From assembly GCF_001465595.2 (NCBI RefSeq), contig NZ_CP013481.2, positions 5,084,001 to 5,148,000 of the forward strand: a DNA stretch of 64,000 nt, in the 5' to 3' direction. The notes under the pieces were generated by a model, which was not told the DNA's origin, did not search any database, and was given only the letters and a program-made list of their open reading frames with translations. The stretch is from Pandoraea apista (GTDB taxonomy: Bacteria; Pseudomonadota; Gammaproteobacteria; Burkholderiales; Burkholderiaceae). The position numbers and the translations under genes are program-made. This document shows positions 15,279 to 23,926 of this stretch, piece by piece (within the stretch, counting starts at the first letter, position 1; every line of letters begins with the position of its first letter).

Positions 15279-17441
15279 ATGCGGTACACGTCGCATTGTC
15301 GTGCGATCGATACTCCTCCCCGTTACCAAACCGAACGTCACTCGTTCACTCGCGAAACGCCCGCGCTCACGCCGCCCACCTTCGCTGGCGAGTTTCACTG
15401 CACACGTAACGCGCGAAAGCGCTCTGCCAGCCCTACGCTGCTGCGCCCCTCCCCCGCAGGGGCCGGTCCGGCATCCGCGCCCCCTTGGTCGATCGCATTT
15501 GCCATCCTGCTGGTCGCCAATCTCGCCACGCCGGCGTGCGGCCGTATCTCGCGGAGCCCGCTTCGTTCAGACGGCTGCGATGACTCCAGAACACCCTGTT
15601 TCCGGTGGCCCACCGCACGCGCGATGCCGGAACGCCATGCGTCCGAGGTCAAAATCGCGGGAGCCCCGGTACCCGACGACGTGATCGTTACGCCCGTGGA
15701 ACGTGGCTCGCCGATCAAGACCGACTACTCCGTTCAGGAAGTCGTGAAAGCCGTGTCCTCGGCCGGCGCCCCGTTCCGCTCTCTGAGCGAATCGGTGCAC
15801 AACGCTTACGAGGTACTGAGCGCAAGCACCGTCAGTCCAAACGCACGCGAGAGCGTACGGACAAGTTCCGATACGCTGGACTTCGTGACAGGACTGGTGC
15901 CGCATGTGTGGCTGACACGCCTGCCCGGTTATCTTGCGAGCGTCATCGGCGACGAACTGGAGGGCAAGCCGTTCGATCCCGAAAAGCTGAGCGGCATACT
16001 GCAATTCGGCGATCCGCGCAGTGTTGGGTCGGGCGCTCCGGTGCGCACCGGAGTACCCGCCCGGCCCCGCATACCGTGGTTTGCACGTCCCACAGGCAAC
16101 TCCCCGCAGACACGCGGCGTCGAACTGCCCGCAGTAGCGCCGCGTGCAGGGAATGCGCGCCCGAGAGCGTCAGACGCCGTCAGATCCTACGCCAGCGAAG
16201 GTATCGACACCGGGGAAGCCGTGCCGTCGGCGGCAAGACCCGCTTTTGGCAATGCGAAGGGTCCTGTGTTGACGAGCGGCCTGCACATCGTTGGCGAGCA
16301 TGAATATCTACAAGGTTATGCGCAAACACTGACGGCAGAACAGCTTCCTGCGGGCGAGCCGTCGCGGGTGGTGATGGTCGATGGACAGCGCTACCTCAAA
16401 GGCGAAGCGGGCTACTACCGTGCGCAACGAGGCCTGAGCGCCGACCACTGGCTGGTCGACGCCCCCAAAGGCGGCGAGCGCCGAGCACAAGTGCCGGTGA
16501 CATACGATATGAGCACAGGCGACTGGCAGGCGCATCCCCCGCTACGGCTTTGCGGCGGCGGGTGCGGCTCAAGCAAGCCAATTTATCCGCCGGACAGCAT
16601 CGCCGGCAGCCTGAGCGATATTTCCAGCGCGATACGCCATGTCCCCAATGAAAGTGCACAGGGCGCGATTCAAAACGCGTTTATCGAACTGAGCGAAATG
16701 CACCTGCGACGGGCCAATCGGCCCGATCTGCAATCGATTCGAGACAATTCCATCGTGAACCACCGGACATTGCTAAGCCGCGCCATGAGCCGCCGGATCG
16801 ACCCGCGTTCGCCATTGATCAAGCAACAACGCGAAGCATCCGCGATCACGGCGATTTATTACGAGTGGAAAGGCTCCGCCGAGGCTTTCTGTCAGGAAAA
16901 CGCCGAGATTCTCTTCAATGCGCTGCTCCAGAACGGCGTATCGAAAAACCAGATTCGCATGATCACCATCAAGCCACGAAATCGTTCGCCTCACGTTATG
17001 GTTCTTTATACGGAGTCCGAACATTTTATCGAACTACTGGATCGATCCACGCCACTGGAACCGAATCCGGCCCATCGCGATGGCATCAGCCACGAACTCT
17101 TTCGGGAGGCGATTTACCTTACACGCCGATCGACCGTGCTTCTCGATCCGTGGAGCACCACAAAGGCCATCTCGTTCGCCACCGCAACCAGCCATATCGA
17201 CGCAGAGCGCATTATCAATAACGCGCTGACCGACATCGGGCAAGTGCCGGGAAACAAGTACGTAGTTTCCGTCACGCGCCCACTCGGCACTCAACGGGGC
17301 ACGCCGGGGGAATGGGTCAATTCGCTGAACTCGGACAGCGCGTCGAGTCAGTCGGCAACGAGCCCGATTAGCCAGGGTGGCAGCATGACGTCGCCTGATA
17401 TGCCGCCATCGCCACCGGCGCAAGGCGCGTTGCCGGACTAA
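15279..17441 (+). CDS. Large toxin/effector-like protein with possible C-terminal Cys-His-Asp hydrolase domain
   Basis: 720 residues; start 15279 is fixed by AGGAGGTGA five bases upstream. I do not recognise a named family. An Arg/Pro/Ser-rich N-terminus precedes one hydrophobic segment (about residues 71-87). Residues 130-240 are helical. A Pro-rich linker follows, then a module near 325-410 (VVMVDGQRYLKGEAGYYRAQ, HWLVDAP) resembling Tyr/Trp-rich modules of dermonecrotic-type toxins, and then a Cys pair (LCGGGC). In the C-terminal third, Cys538 (AFCQENAEIL), His572 (RSPHVMVLY) and Asp623 (LLDPWS) are spaced like papain/transglutaminase-like toxin domains. The tail is Ser/Pro-rich. No immunity or chaperone gene adjoins. 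A secreted or effector role is inference. Confidence 0.75.
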   Translation: MRYTSHCRAIDTPPRYQTERHSFTRETPALTPPTFAGEFHCTRNARKRSASPTLLRPSPAGAGPASAPPWSIAFAILLVANLATPACGRISRSPLRSDGCDDSRTPCFRWPTARAMPERHASEVKIAGAPVPDDVIVTPVERGSPIKTDYSVQEVVKAVSSAGAPFRSLSESVHNAYEVLSASTVSPNARESVRTSSDTLDFVTGLVPHVWLTRLPGYLASVIGDELEGKPFDPEKLSGILQFGDPRSVGSGAPVRTGVPARPRIPWFARPTGNSPQTRGVELPAVAPRAGNARPRASDAVRSYASEGIDTGEAVPSAARPAFGNAKGPVLTSGLHIVGEHEYLQGYAQTLTAEQLPAGEPSRVVMVDGQRYLKGEAGYYRAQRGLSADHWLVDAPKGGERRAQVPVTYDMSTGDWQAHPPLRLCGGGCGSSKPIYPPDSIAGSLSDISSAIRHVPNESAQGAIQNAFIELSEMHLRRANRPDLQSIRDNSIVNHRTLLSRAMSRRIDPRSPLIKQQREASAITAIYYEWKGSAEAFCQENAEILFNALLQNGVSKNQIRMITIKPRNRSPHVMVLYTESEHFIELLDRSTPLEPNPAHRDGISHELFREAIYLTRRSTVLLDPWSTTKAISFATATSHIDAERIINNALTDIGQVPGNKYVVSVTRPLGTQRGTPGEWVNSLNSDSASSQSATSPISQGGSMTSPDMPPSPPAQGALPD

Positions 17442-17461
17442 CGCCGCGCATTGCCCATGCG

Positions 17462-17484
17462 GCCGACGCGACACTCGCGTCGGC
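17462..17484. terminator. Perfect hairpin between convergent genes
   Basis: Arms GCCGACGCGA and TCGCGTCGGC (10 bp, perfect) around CAC, between the stops of the convergent 15279 and 17504 genes. No T-run on either strand. Confidence 0.55.
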
Positions 17485-17503
17485 GCCCCCGGTCAAACCG
17501 CCA

Positions 17504-18352
17504 TCAGTATATGTACACGCCGCGTCCGGTCTTTCTGCCGAGGTATCCGGCAGCAACCATTTCCTTGAGCAGCGGGCACGGACGATACTTCGAGTCAGCA
17601 AACTCTTCGTAGTACACATTCATCACCGACAGGCAGACATCCAGACCGATCATGTCGGCCAGCGCGAGCGGCCCGATCGGGTGATTGCAGCCGAGCTTCA
17701 TCCCTTCGTCGATCTCTTCGGGAGACGCGAGATTCTCCGCCAGCACGAAGAATGCCTCGTTGATCATCGGCACCAGAATGCGGTTGACGACGAAGCCCGG
17801 CGCGTTCTTCACCGTGATCGGCGACTTGCCGAGCTGGCGCGCGAGCGCATCGACACGCGCATGCGTCTCGTCGCTCGTTTGCAGACCGCGAATGATTTCC
17901 ACCAGCGCCATGAGCGGCACCGGATTGAAGAAGTGCATGCCGATGAACTGCTCGGGTCTGGCGACCACCGCAGCGAGCTTGGTAATCGAGATCGACGACG
18001 TGTTCGACGCGAGAATCGCATCGTCCTTCGCCACGCCTTCGAGCTGCTTGAGGATCTTGACCTTCAGATCGAAGTTCTCGGTGGCCGCTTCGATCACGAT
18101 GTCGGCCTTGGCGAGTGCAGCGTAATCGGTCGCCGTGGTAATGCGCGCGAGCGCCGCCTCTTTGTCGGCGGGAGTGAGCTTGTCTTTCTTGATCAGGCGG
18201 TCGAGACTGCCCGCAATCGTCGCCACGCCCTTCTGCACGGCCGCATCACTGATGTCGACCATCGTCACCGGCAGCCCGGCCACCGCACACGCCTGTGCAA
18301 TGCCGTTACCCATCGTGCCTGCGCCAATGATGCCTACGTGTTGAATCGTCAT
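17504..18352 (-). CDS. 3-hydroxybutyryl-CoA (3-hydroxyacyl-CoA) dehydrogenase
   Basis: 282 residues. Start 18352 (MTIQHVGIIGAGTMGNG) puts the NAD-binding GxGxxG right at the N-terminus, as in the Hbd/PaaH family; an upstream ATG would add a non-conserved extension. Other signatures are IEAATENFDLK, NTSSISIT, the catalytic His in GMHFFNPVPLM, and NAPGFVVNRILVPM. It oxidises (S)-3-hydroxyacyl-CoA with NAD, short-chain form without a hydratase domain. It acts in butanoate, PHB or beta-oxidation pathways. It stands alone between the toxin-like gene and a porin. Confidence 0.95.
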   Translation of the reverse strand: MTIQHVGIIGAGTMGNGIAQACAVAGLPVTMVDISDAAVQKGVATIAGSLDRLIKKDKLTPADKEAALARITTATDYAALAKADIVIEAATENFDLKVKILKQLEGVAKDDAILASNTSSISITKLAAVVARPEQFIGMHFFNPVPLMALVEIIRGLQTSDETHARVDALARQLGKSPITVKNAPGFVVNRILVPMINEAFFVLAENLASPEEIDEGMKLGCNHPIGPLALADMIGLDVCLSVMNVYYEEFADSKYRPCPLLKEMVAAGYLGRKTGRGVYIY

Positions 18353-18581
18353 GTCGTCTCTGCTCCGTTTGTGCTGAAAGCTGGTAGGAATACCGTCTTG
18401 CGCGGTGCACAAATCATAGCGCGGACACGCCGGATCGGTGACACATGGAACCGCTGTGCGAAACGCTCGGACGGCGACGCACCGCGTTGTTGCATGTCCC
18501 GCACGTTCCGACTACTCCGGTAAACAGACAAAGGGGGCAAGCGCCCTCAACAAGCGTCTGCCCCCTTCGACGATCCTCCCC

Positions 18582-18608
18582 GGCGCGCATGTTTCCGGCA
18601 TGCGCGCC
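18582..18608 (-). terminator. Terminator hairpin of the porin gene
   Basis: Arms GGCGCGCATG (18582-18591) and CATGCGCGCC (18599-18608) are a perfect 10-bp stem with a 7-nt loop, nine bases beyond the porin stop. It lacks a clear T-run on the minus strand. Confidence 0.6.
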
Positions 18609-18616
18609 GCGGAACA

Positions 18617-19657
18617 TCAGAACTTCATGCGAACGCCACCACCGAAGGTATCGCCGCCCGACATCGAACTGACCTTGTCGTTCATGTAAGCCGCATAGAT
18701 ATCGGTGCGCTTCGACAGGTTGTAGTCGTAACCGAGCGCCCATGTCTTGCGGTTGACATTGCTCGTACCCGAGCTCTTCGTGTACGCGTACGACGCGAGC
18801 ACGCTGCCGCCGCCCAGCGGCACGGACACACCGAGTTGGCCGCCGTTCTCCGACACGCCGCCGCCAGTGATGTTGTTGCGAATGTACTGATACTGACCGA
18901 AGAGCTTCACGACCTGCAGGTCATACGTCGCGCCCAGTTGCACGGCTTGCTGGCTGCGGAAACCTGCCATGCCCGCGAGATCGTCGGGCTGCGAGTCGAA
19001 CTTCACCTGCTGATAGGCCAGGGTCGCGGCAAACGGACCGTTGAAGTACAGTGCCGACGCGCTCCACTTGTTCTGGCCGGTTTCCCCTGCCTTGTTGCCG
19101 AAGGCATACGACACGCTACCCGACAGGCCCTTGAATTTCGGCGTGGTGTACATCACGGCATTGCTCCAGCCGGAGTCGCCCACAATGCCCTGACCGGCCT
19201 GGCCAATGAACGTGTGGAACACCATCGGGCTGAAGGTGTACGAATCGACGAACGGGTTGAACAGAATCGTCGAGACGAAGTACGACGTGGTGAGACGACC
19301 GATCGTGACCGTACCGGCGGTGTCCGACGACAAGCCGACGTAGGCGTTACGCGAGAACATCGAGTCGCCCTGGAAGCGGCCGTACTGGCCGTTCTGCGGA
19401 CGGAAGAAGTCTTCGAGCACGAACACGGCCTTCAGGCCGCCGCCAAGATCTTCGTTACCCTTCATGCCCCAGTACGACGTGGACATACCGCCACCGCCCT
19501 GCGTCCAGGCACGATCGCCGCCCGGGTTCTTGACCGCGCCCACCCAGGCGTCGACCTGACCGTACAGCGTGACGTTCGACTGCGCGAATGCCGGTGCGCT
19601 CATGCACGCGCCCAAAACGATTGCCCCGCCAATGCCCTTGGCCATGCTCCGCTTCAT
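18617..19657 (-). CDS. Gram-negative general porin
   Basis: 346 residues. The signal peptide MKRSMAKGIGGAIVLGACMS with cleavage near APAFA-QSN is followed by the family start SNVTLYGQVDAWVG. About sixteen amphipathic strands follow, with typical blocks such as FVLEDFFRPQNGQYG, SRNAYVGLSSDTAGTVTIGR and YDYNLSKRTDIYAAYM, ending in VRMKF with the BAM-recognised terminal Phe. A trimeric diffusion channel in the outer membrane (Porin_4). The ATG lies behind CAAGGAGAAGTCA on the minus strand. A long upstream region with two palindromes (20012, 20076) may hold its control sites. Confidence 0.96.
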   Translation of the reverse strand: MKRSMAKGIGGAIVLGACMSAPAFAQSNVTLYGQVDAWVGAVKNPGGDRAWTQGGGGMSTSYWGMKGNEDLGGGLKAVFVLEDFFRPQNGQYGRFQGDSMFSRNAYVGLSSDTAGTVTIGRLTTSYFVSTILFNPFVDSYTFSPMVFHTFIGQAGQGIVGDSGWSNAVMYTTPKFKGLSGSVSYAFGNKAGETGQNKWSASALYFNGPFAATLAYQQVKFDSQPDDLAGMAGFRSQQAVQLGATYDLQVVKLFGQYQYIRNNITGGGVSENGGQLGVSVPLGGGSVLASYAYTKSSGTSNVNRKTWALGYDYNLSKRTDIYAAYMNDKVSSMSGGDTFGGGVRMKF

Positions 19658-20011
19658 TGACTTCTCCTTGGTTTATGTATTTTGTGTGCCTGTTCCCGCC
19701 TTGCGCGGGCCCTGCTGGCGCCGGATGAAGCAGCGCCTCCCTGATAAACGGCCGTGATTCTCGCACAGCCCCGCCATGCGCAGAAAGGCCGGAACCGTAC
19801 GAAAAAAGCACCACACAACGTGGCTGGGAAATGGTGGGGAGACAAAAATCGGCCGACCACCCGCGCCGCTATTAATCCCGGTATAACGAGATCGATATAT
19901 CCCTTATATCAGCGGGTTAGCAAACACTCACATTCGCCATAATGTGCGGAATGAATAGGCGGGGGATAAGCGCGACCGGTAGACGCCATTGGGCGATATC
20001 AGCCGCATCCG

Positions 20012-20031
20012 ATGTTGCACATGTGCAACAT
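20012..20031. promoter_or_regulatory. 20-bp perfect palindrome
   Basis: ATGTTGCACATGTGCAACAT reads identically on both strands. Outer CCG/CGG bases extend it with one bulged T. It is an operator-quality site or RNA hairpin about 360 bases upstream of the porin start and 160 bases beyond the stop of the 20193 gene. The binding factor is unknown. Confidence 0.6.
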
Positions 20032-20075
20032 TCGGTGCATCGGGGAGCATGGGAGGAAAAAATGCGGCGCCAGGG

Positions 20076-20090
20076 CGGACAAATTGTCCG
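20076..20090. promoter_or_regulatory. 15-bp inverted repeat
   Basis: CGGACAAATTGTCCG has perfect 7-bp arms around a central A, 44 bases from the palindrome at 20012-20031. It is a second operator candidate in the same gap. Confidence 0.45.
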
Positions 20091-20192
20091 GGCACGTGAT
20101 GTCGGGTACGGGAGACACCTCAGCGGGCGGGATGCCCGCCCGTTTGCGTTGACCGGCATCAGCACGCCATGTCGGCGGCTGATGCATGGTCG

Positions 20193-20459
20193 TCAGCGAT
20201 TGCGACGGTTGCCCTCGCCACCCCGCGAGCCGCGCGGCGCGCCTTGCGGCGTGTACTGACGCTCTCGCGGTTCGGCCGGTGCCGCCCAGTTCGGATAGGC
20301 CGACTGGCCACGGCCGCGATCGGCATTGAAACGGCTGATGTCTTCGCGAAGCGACGCCTTGTTCACGTCCAGCACGTCGCGCCCACGGCCGCCGTCAGCC
20401 CAGGCAGGGTAGGCACACACAAGCAGCAACAGGAAACAGTAACGAAGTCGGGCACGCAT
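20193..20459 (-). CDS. Small secreted Arg/Gly-rich hypothetical protein
   Basis: 88 residues. The signal peptide MRARLRYCFLLLLVCAYPAW is followed by cleavage near AWA-DGG. The mature part (about 66 residues) is hydrophilic, with SLREDISRFNADRGRG and a very basic, disordered Arg/Gly/Asn tail (GSRGGEGNRRNR). It is probably periplasmic and could contact DNA, RNA or LPS by charge alone. No family recognised. It lies 293 bases from the next leftward gene. Confidence 0.7.
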   Translation of the reverse strand: MRARLRYCFLLLLVCAYPAWADGGRGRDVLDVNKASLREDISRFNADRGRGQSAYPNWAAPAEPRERQYTPQGAPRGSRGGEGNRRNR

Positions 20460-20752
20460 TTGGGTTCAGCCACGGCACCCGGCCCTGAGTGGGGCCGGTT
20501 GGCACGGGACGCATGGGCACTTGCGGGTTGCACGCGCGCCATACGCCTCAAGAATGACTGTACCGGGTCAGCCGAACGAGCGTCGACCGAAAAAGTGTTA
20601 ATGCCTGACGTGGTCTGCAACCGTTTGTAACTGCCGCCACAGGCTCATGCGAGACACGCTGCAACATCATATCCGTCTGGGCTTGGCGAGGCGTTGACGC
20701 CGACTGACCGGCGCCGCTTGCGCTGTCAATGTCGGCGAACGCAACACTCGCC

Positions 20753-21268
20753 TTACTTCTCGACTTGTTTCTCGACAGACAGCGAAATCTCGCGCAACCG
20801 CTCGCCGCGCGGTGTAACCAGATCCTGCGCCGTGACGGTGAAGTTGACCGGACGCGCGTACTTCTTGCTCGCGCTCTGCCATTCGGCGGGCAGGCCGGCC
20901 GGGTTCGTCGTCGTGGTGCGCAGCGTGGTCACGCCACGGGTGCAACGCGACACCTGCGTGGCGAAAGACTGCGCCTGATTACGCAGATCCATCGGCGTGA
21001 TCTTCTGGTAATCCCAGATGCACTCGTAGGTCGGCGCGAGGCCCGTAGCCCGGAACACCTTGCAGTCACCGCCCGGCACCGAATAGGTAGCCTGATAGCT
21101 TTCGCCTCGCTCGTTCTTGGCCGCGAGCGGGCCGGTAATATCTTCAAAACCGTTCTGCGCGCTCTTGGCCAGCAGGAGGATGCCCTCACACTGGTCGGCG
21201 GCGAAGGCCGACTGCGCTGCGCAAAGGCAAGCCAGCAAGGCCCATCGTTGTAGTGAATTCGTTGCCAT
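20753..21268 (-). CDS. Hypothetical periplasmic protein
   Basis: 171 residues starting at 21268 (MATNSLQRWALLACLCAAQS), giving a clean signal peptide ending ...SAFA-ADQ. An ATG at 21304 would add 12 residues before it. The mature protein has four Cys (DQCEG, GDCKV, YECIW, SRCTR), suggesting two disulphides, and a beta-rich C-terminus (ARPVNFTVTAQDLVTPRGER). No recognised domain. Its secretion signal and disulphide pattern fit a soluble periplasmic protein. Confidence 0.75.
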   Translation of the reverse strand: MATNSLQRWALLACLCAAQSAFAADQCEGILLLAKSAQNGFEDITGPLAAKNERGESYQATYSVPGGDCKVFRATGLAPTYECIWDYQKITPMDLRNQAQSFATQVSRCTRGVTTLRTTTTNPAGLPAEWQSASKKYARPVNFTVTAQDLVTPRGERLREISLSVEKQVEK

Positions 21269-21921
21269 CGTTGGAATGTTTTGACTAAGTGCGGTGGCGT
21301 GCATCGTGGTTGCCGTGCAGGGCTGTTACCCCCTGCGATATCCGCCATGAATGGTGCCATTAGAACGCAAAGTCGGCACTGACGAAACCATGGTCACAGG
21401 GGAAATCGTGCGCCAATTCGAGTGCTTGAACGCCCGATAGTTCTCGCGCGACGTACGCTCATCCAAAAGGCCGATTCACGAGAGCTTCGGGCGACCTATA
21501 CTGAAGTCGCAGTGAAACTGCATGGGCACGGCCGGGAACCGATGGTGGTTCAGTGCATGACGGCAATACCCCCAGGCGCCAAGTCTGCTTGGCCCTTACC
21601 ATGCCGCGCCGGTACACGCGGCTGGCGATGCCCCGATGGGGCCTCAACCGGCGGCAAAGTCCGCCGGTTTCCATTTGTCCCTCTCATCGAGACAGACCTG
21701 CCCCGCCTACGCCGGATTCGCTCGACACCTCATGCCGACGGATTAAGCGAAAGTGCTGATTTCGCACGCGGCATCGCTCTGCAACTATCAAGACACAAGA
21801 TCAATATTTGCCGGGCACTCACTTTCGGGAAGTCAACGGAGTGTTTGTGGATACGTGTACGTTGTCAGCAGTGCATTGCTCGCAATGCGCTCGCGTTGTT
21901 ATGCGTCATGCAGGGTGAACC
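21269..21921. other. Intergenic region, nothing supported
   Basis: About 650 bases between a leftward and a rightward gene. Overlapping frames are present but none has a ribosome site, domain or consistent codon bias. The region is less GC-rich than its neighbours around 21730-21870. Confidence 0.45.
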
Positions 21922-22326
21922 ATGGGACACCCTACCCCTCCCGGCGGTCTTCGTCCCGAGCGTTCCGGCAACGGCAAGACACACGATGCGACGCGTCTCA
22001 TGCGGCACGTTCGCGGACACGGCGGCACGCTCGCGCACGTGCTCGGCGCCGTGGGCAAGTTCCGCTTTCGCCACGGCCACTGGCCCCAGCAGTTATATCT
22101 CTATCCCGAAACGCTCGCCGCGCTCGTACAGGAGCTCACGCCGCTGGGCTTCTACGGGTTTCAGCAACGGCTCGACCTCGTTGCCGATCTCGAGCGCGAT
22201 CTGTTCTGTGTCGACAACAGCGGCAATGTGTCGATCTACCGCATTCAGGCGGCGTCCGATCCCGCAAGCATCGAGGCGGCAGCGGTCTGGCTGGGCCTGT
22301 TATCGATAGGCGGAGAGAAGTCATGA
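21922..22326 (+). CDS. Hypothetical protein, first gene of a coupled pair
   Basis: 134 residues. No family recognised. The body (from about residue 25) reads like a globular alpha/beta protein: LAHVLGAVGKFRFRHGHWPQ, LYLYPETLAALVQELTPLGF, then DLFCVDNSGNVSIYRIQ. The alternation of short strands and helices and the aromatic content suggest a small enzyme or toxin-like fold, but no catalytic pattern is evident. The stop overlaps the next start (ATGATGA at 22323-22326 region), so the two genes are translationally coupled. Confidence 0.65.
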   Translation: MGHPTPPGGLRPERSGNGKTHDATRLMRHVRGHGGTLAHVLGAVGKFRFRHGHWPQQLYLYPETLAALVQELTPLGFYGFQQRLDLVADLERDLFCVDNSGNVSIYRIQAASDPASIEAAAVWLGLLSIGGEKS

Positions 22327-22730
22327 TGAACCGACTCGCGATCGTTCTGGATGGTCTGATGCTGCTTTACCTTGCCGCAGCAACCGTGGTCGGCGTGCAA
22401 TCGAGCGCGGCCGACGGCCATGAGTTGCTCGCCAGTGTGCTCGGCGTGTTGGTCGCGCTATGCGTGCTGGCGCTGCTGGCTGCCCCGTTCTATGTCTCGT
22501 TCGTGGTGCTGGTCACGCAATCCGAGCGGCACCTTCGGCTCGCGTCGTGGCTGCACCGGGCGATGCTCACCCTCATGATCGGGCTGACGCTCATTTCGAT
22601 GCTCGCACGCGACACCATCGAGGTGTCGGCGCCCCTCTTCGTGCTGGTCGCCGTGGTGTGTGTCGTCAATCTTGTCGCGCTCTCACGACGGCGCGTGCAC
22701 TTCGAAGCGTTTCATCTGTTCGAGCATTGA
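22323..22730 (+). CDS. Four-helix inner-membrane protein, second gene of the pair
   Basis: 135 residues with four hydrophobic segments (about 5-25, 36-60, 75-95 and 102-122), a short loop with basic residues (TQSERHLRLASW), and a cytoplasmic tail. No known family. Its start is embedded in the stop of the soluble protein at 21922. A soluble protein and a membrane partner made in fixed ratio could form a small complex such as a sensor, transporter accessory or toxin/immunity pair. That is speculation. Confidence 0.7.
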   Translation: MMNRLAIVLDGLMLLYLAAATVVGVQSSAADGHELLASVLGVLVALCVLALLAAPFYVSFVVLVTQSERHLRLASWLHRAMLTLMIGLTLISMLARDTIEVSAPLFVLVAVVCVVNLVALSRRRVHFEAFHLFEH

Positions 22731-22791
22731 TGAACGGCCCGGCCACGCGCCGATTTGCGAGCGTTGCACGGGCGATGCTAGACTTCGCGGC

Positions 22792-23265
22792 ATGAATCGC
22801 TGGCGAAAGCTTCTCGTGTTGTGGCTGTTGTGCGTCACCATGCCGTTGCAGGCCATGGCCGCACTGCGTGCGCATTGCGCGCCGGAAACGCCGGGACAAA
22901 TCGTGATCGCCACGACCGCCGCGACTGACGCCAGCGTCATGCATCACACAACGATGATCGGCGGACAAGACGATGCCGCGCCGGGCATGCACCGCCATGA
23001 CGGCGCCTCCACGCGCGACGCGACGCCGTTGCCGGTGGCGCATCAAGACACGTCGATGAACCCCGCCGCATCGGATACCTCGCACAGTCATCACGCCAGT
23101 TGTTCAGCGTGCGCCGCGTGCGTTGTCTGCACGGCACTCCCGCCAAGCGTCGTCATTCGTATGCCTGACGCCCAGCCGTCCACCGCTATTCCCTTCTTGC
23201 GCACGTCAGTCGCCAGCGCTGTTGTCGGCGTGCCTGAGCGTCCCCCGAAAGCCCTCGCCGTCTGA
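22792..23265 (+). CDS. DUF2946-like His/Met/Cys-rich periplasmic protein (copper cluster)
   Basis: 157 residues. The start at 22792 gives the signal peptide MNRWRKLLVLWLLCVTMPLQ with cleavage near AMA-ALR. The mature part is rich in His and Met (MHHTTMIGG, GMHRHDG, SHSHHASCSACAACVVC) and carries the Cys cluster C-x2-C-x2-C-x2-C. This matches the layout of DUF2946 proteins found with copper-resistance genes. It is likely a periplasmic or membrane-attached copper-binding protein. It opens the cluster that continues with the TolC-type lipoprotein, multicopper oxidase and cupredoxin. Confidence 0.8.
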   Translation: MNRWRKLLVLWLLCVTMPLQAMAALRAHCAPETPGQIVIATTAATDASVMHHTTMIGGQDDAAPGMHRHDGASTRDATPLPVAHQDTSMNPAASDTSHSHHASCSACAACVVCTALPPSVVIRMPDAQPSTAIPFLRTSVASAVVGVPERPPKALAV

Positions 23266-23288
23266 CGGTCCGGCGTCCGTCTATCGAC

Positions 23289-23311
23289 GGCGGCATCGCG
23301 CTGATGCCGCC
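23289..23311. terminator. Hairpin inside the copper cluster
   Basis: Perfect arms GGCGGCATC and GATGCCGCC around GCGCT, 23 bases after the DUF2946-like stop. With no T-run it may be a processing or attenuation element rather than a full terminator. Confidence 0.45.
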
Positions 23312-23503
23312 TCGTTCCCGGCCGCTCGCAAACCGTCTTCGTTCTCCATCGGACTGACTTTCCGCACGATGTCGTGAACGACCTACATTGGCCGGTCGTT
23401 CACGCCGTGGCTGCGAATCCGTCTGCCAGTTGAACACGCGACGCAGGTGTGCCGCGCGCATTGGATGCGCGGCCACGGCATCGCCAGATTGACGAGCCTT
23501 TCG

Positions 23504-23926
23504 ATGATGTTTCTTTCTCCAAGACGGCACACGTGGATCGTGCCGGTCGCGCTCTCGCTGTGGGGCGCGTGGTCTGCGCCGGCCAGTGGCGCGACGAGTC
23601 CACCGGCACCGCCCGCTCACAATGCTCACGATGCCCATGACGGGCGCACCAACGTGACCGGTTTCGACGATCCCGCTGCGCCGGATGCACCGGCAGGGCC
23701 ACCCCCCGTCGGCGTGCTCCGCGACTTCTCCCGACCTGCGTTGTCCGTTCCCGCAGACGATTGGCGCAAGGTGAATGCCAGTGTCTCCGCAATGCCGGAT
23801 GCGCCGGGTGCGCCCGGCTTCACGGGAATGTCAGGCAATCGCCACGACATGGGCAGCAAGAATGCGGTGCCGCCAACCGGACATGACGGGCACGCCGGAC
23901 ACGGCACGAAGGGAGACGCGCAATGA
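23504..23926 (+). CDS. His/Met-rich periplasmic protein of copper cluster
   Basis: 140 residues from the first of two adjacent ATGs (MMFLSPRRHTWIVPVALSLW). The signal peptide ends near APASGA. The mature protein is low-complexity: HNAHDAHDG, MPDAPGAPGFTGMSGNRHDM and GHDGHAGHGTKGD give many potential Cu(I)/Cu(II) ligands. A short conserved-looking block is GVLRDFSRPALSVPADDWRK. The last codons overlap the efflux gene by ATGA. No named family. A copper-buffering or chaperone role is inferred from composition and position. Confidence 0.75.
   Translation: MMFLSPRRHTWIVPVALSLWGAWSAPASGATSPPAPPAHNAHDAHDGRTNVTGFDDPAAPDAPAGPPPVGVLRDFSRPALSVPADDWRKVNASVSAMPDAPGAPGFTGMSGNRHDMGSKNAVPPTGHDGHAGHGTKGDAQ

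Larger units (their letters stand above)
19658..20192. other. Upstream region of the porin, with palindromes
   Basis: 535 bases without a supported gene. The half nearest the porin is comparatively AT-rich (19860-19960) and probably holds its promoter. The distal half holds the two palindromes listed separately. Confidence 0.5.
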
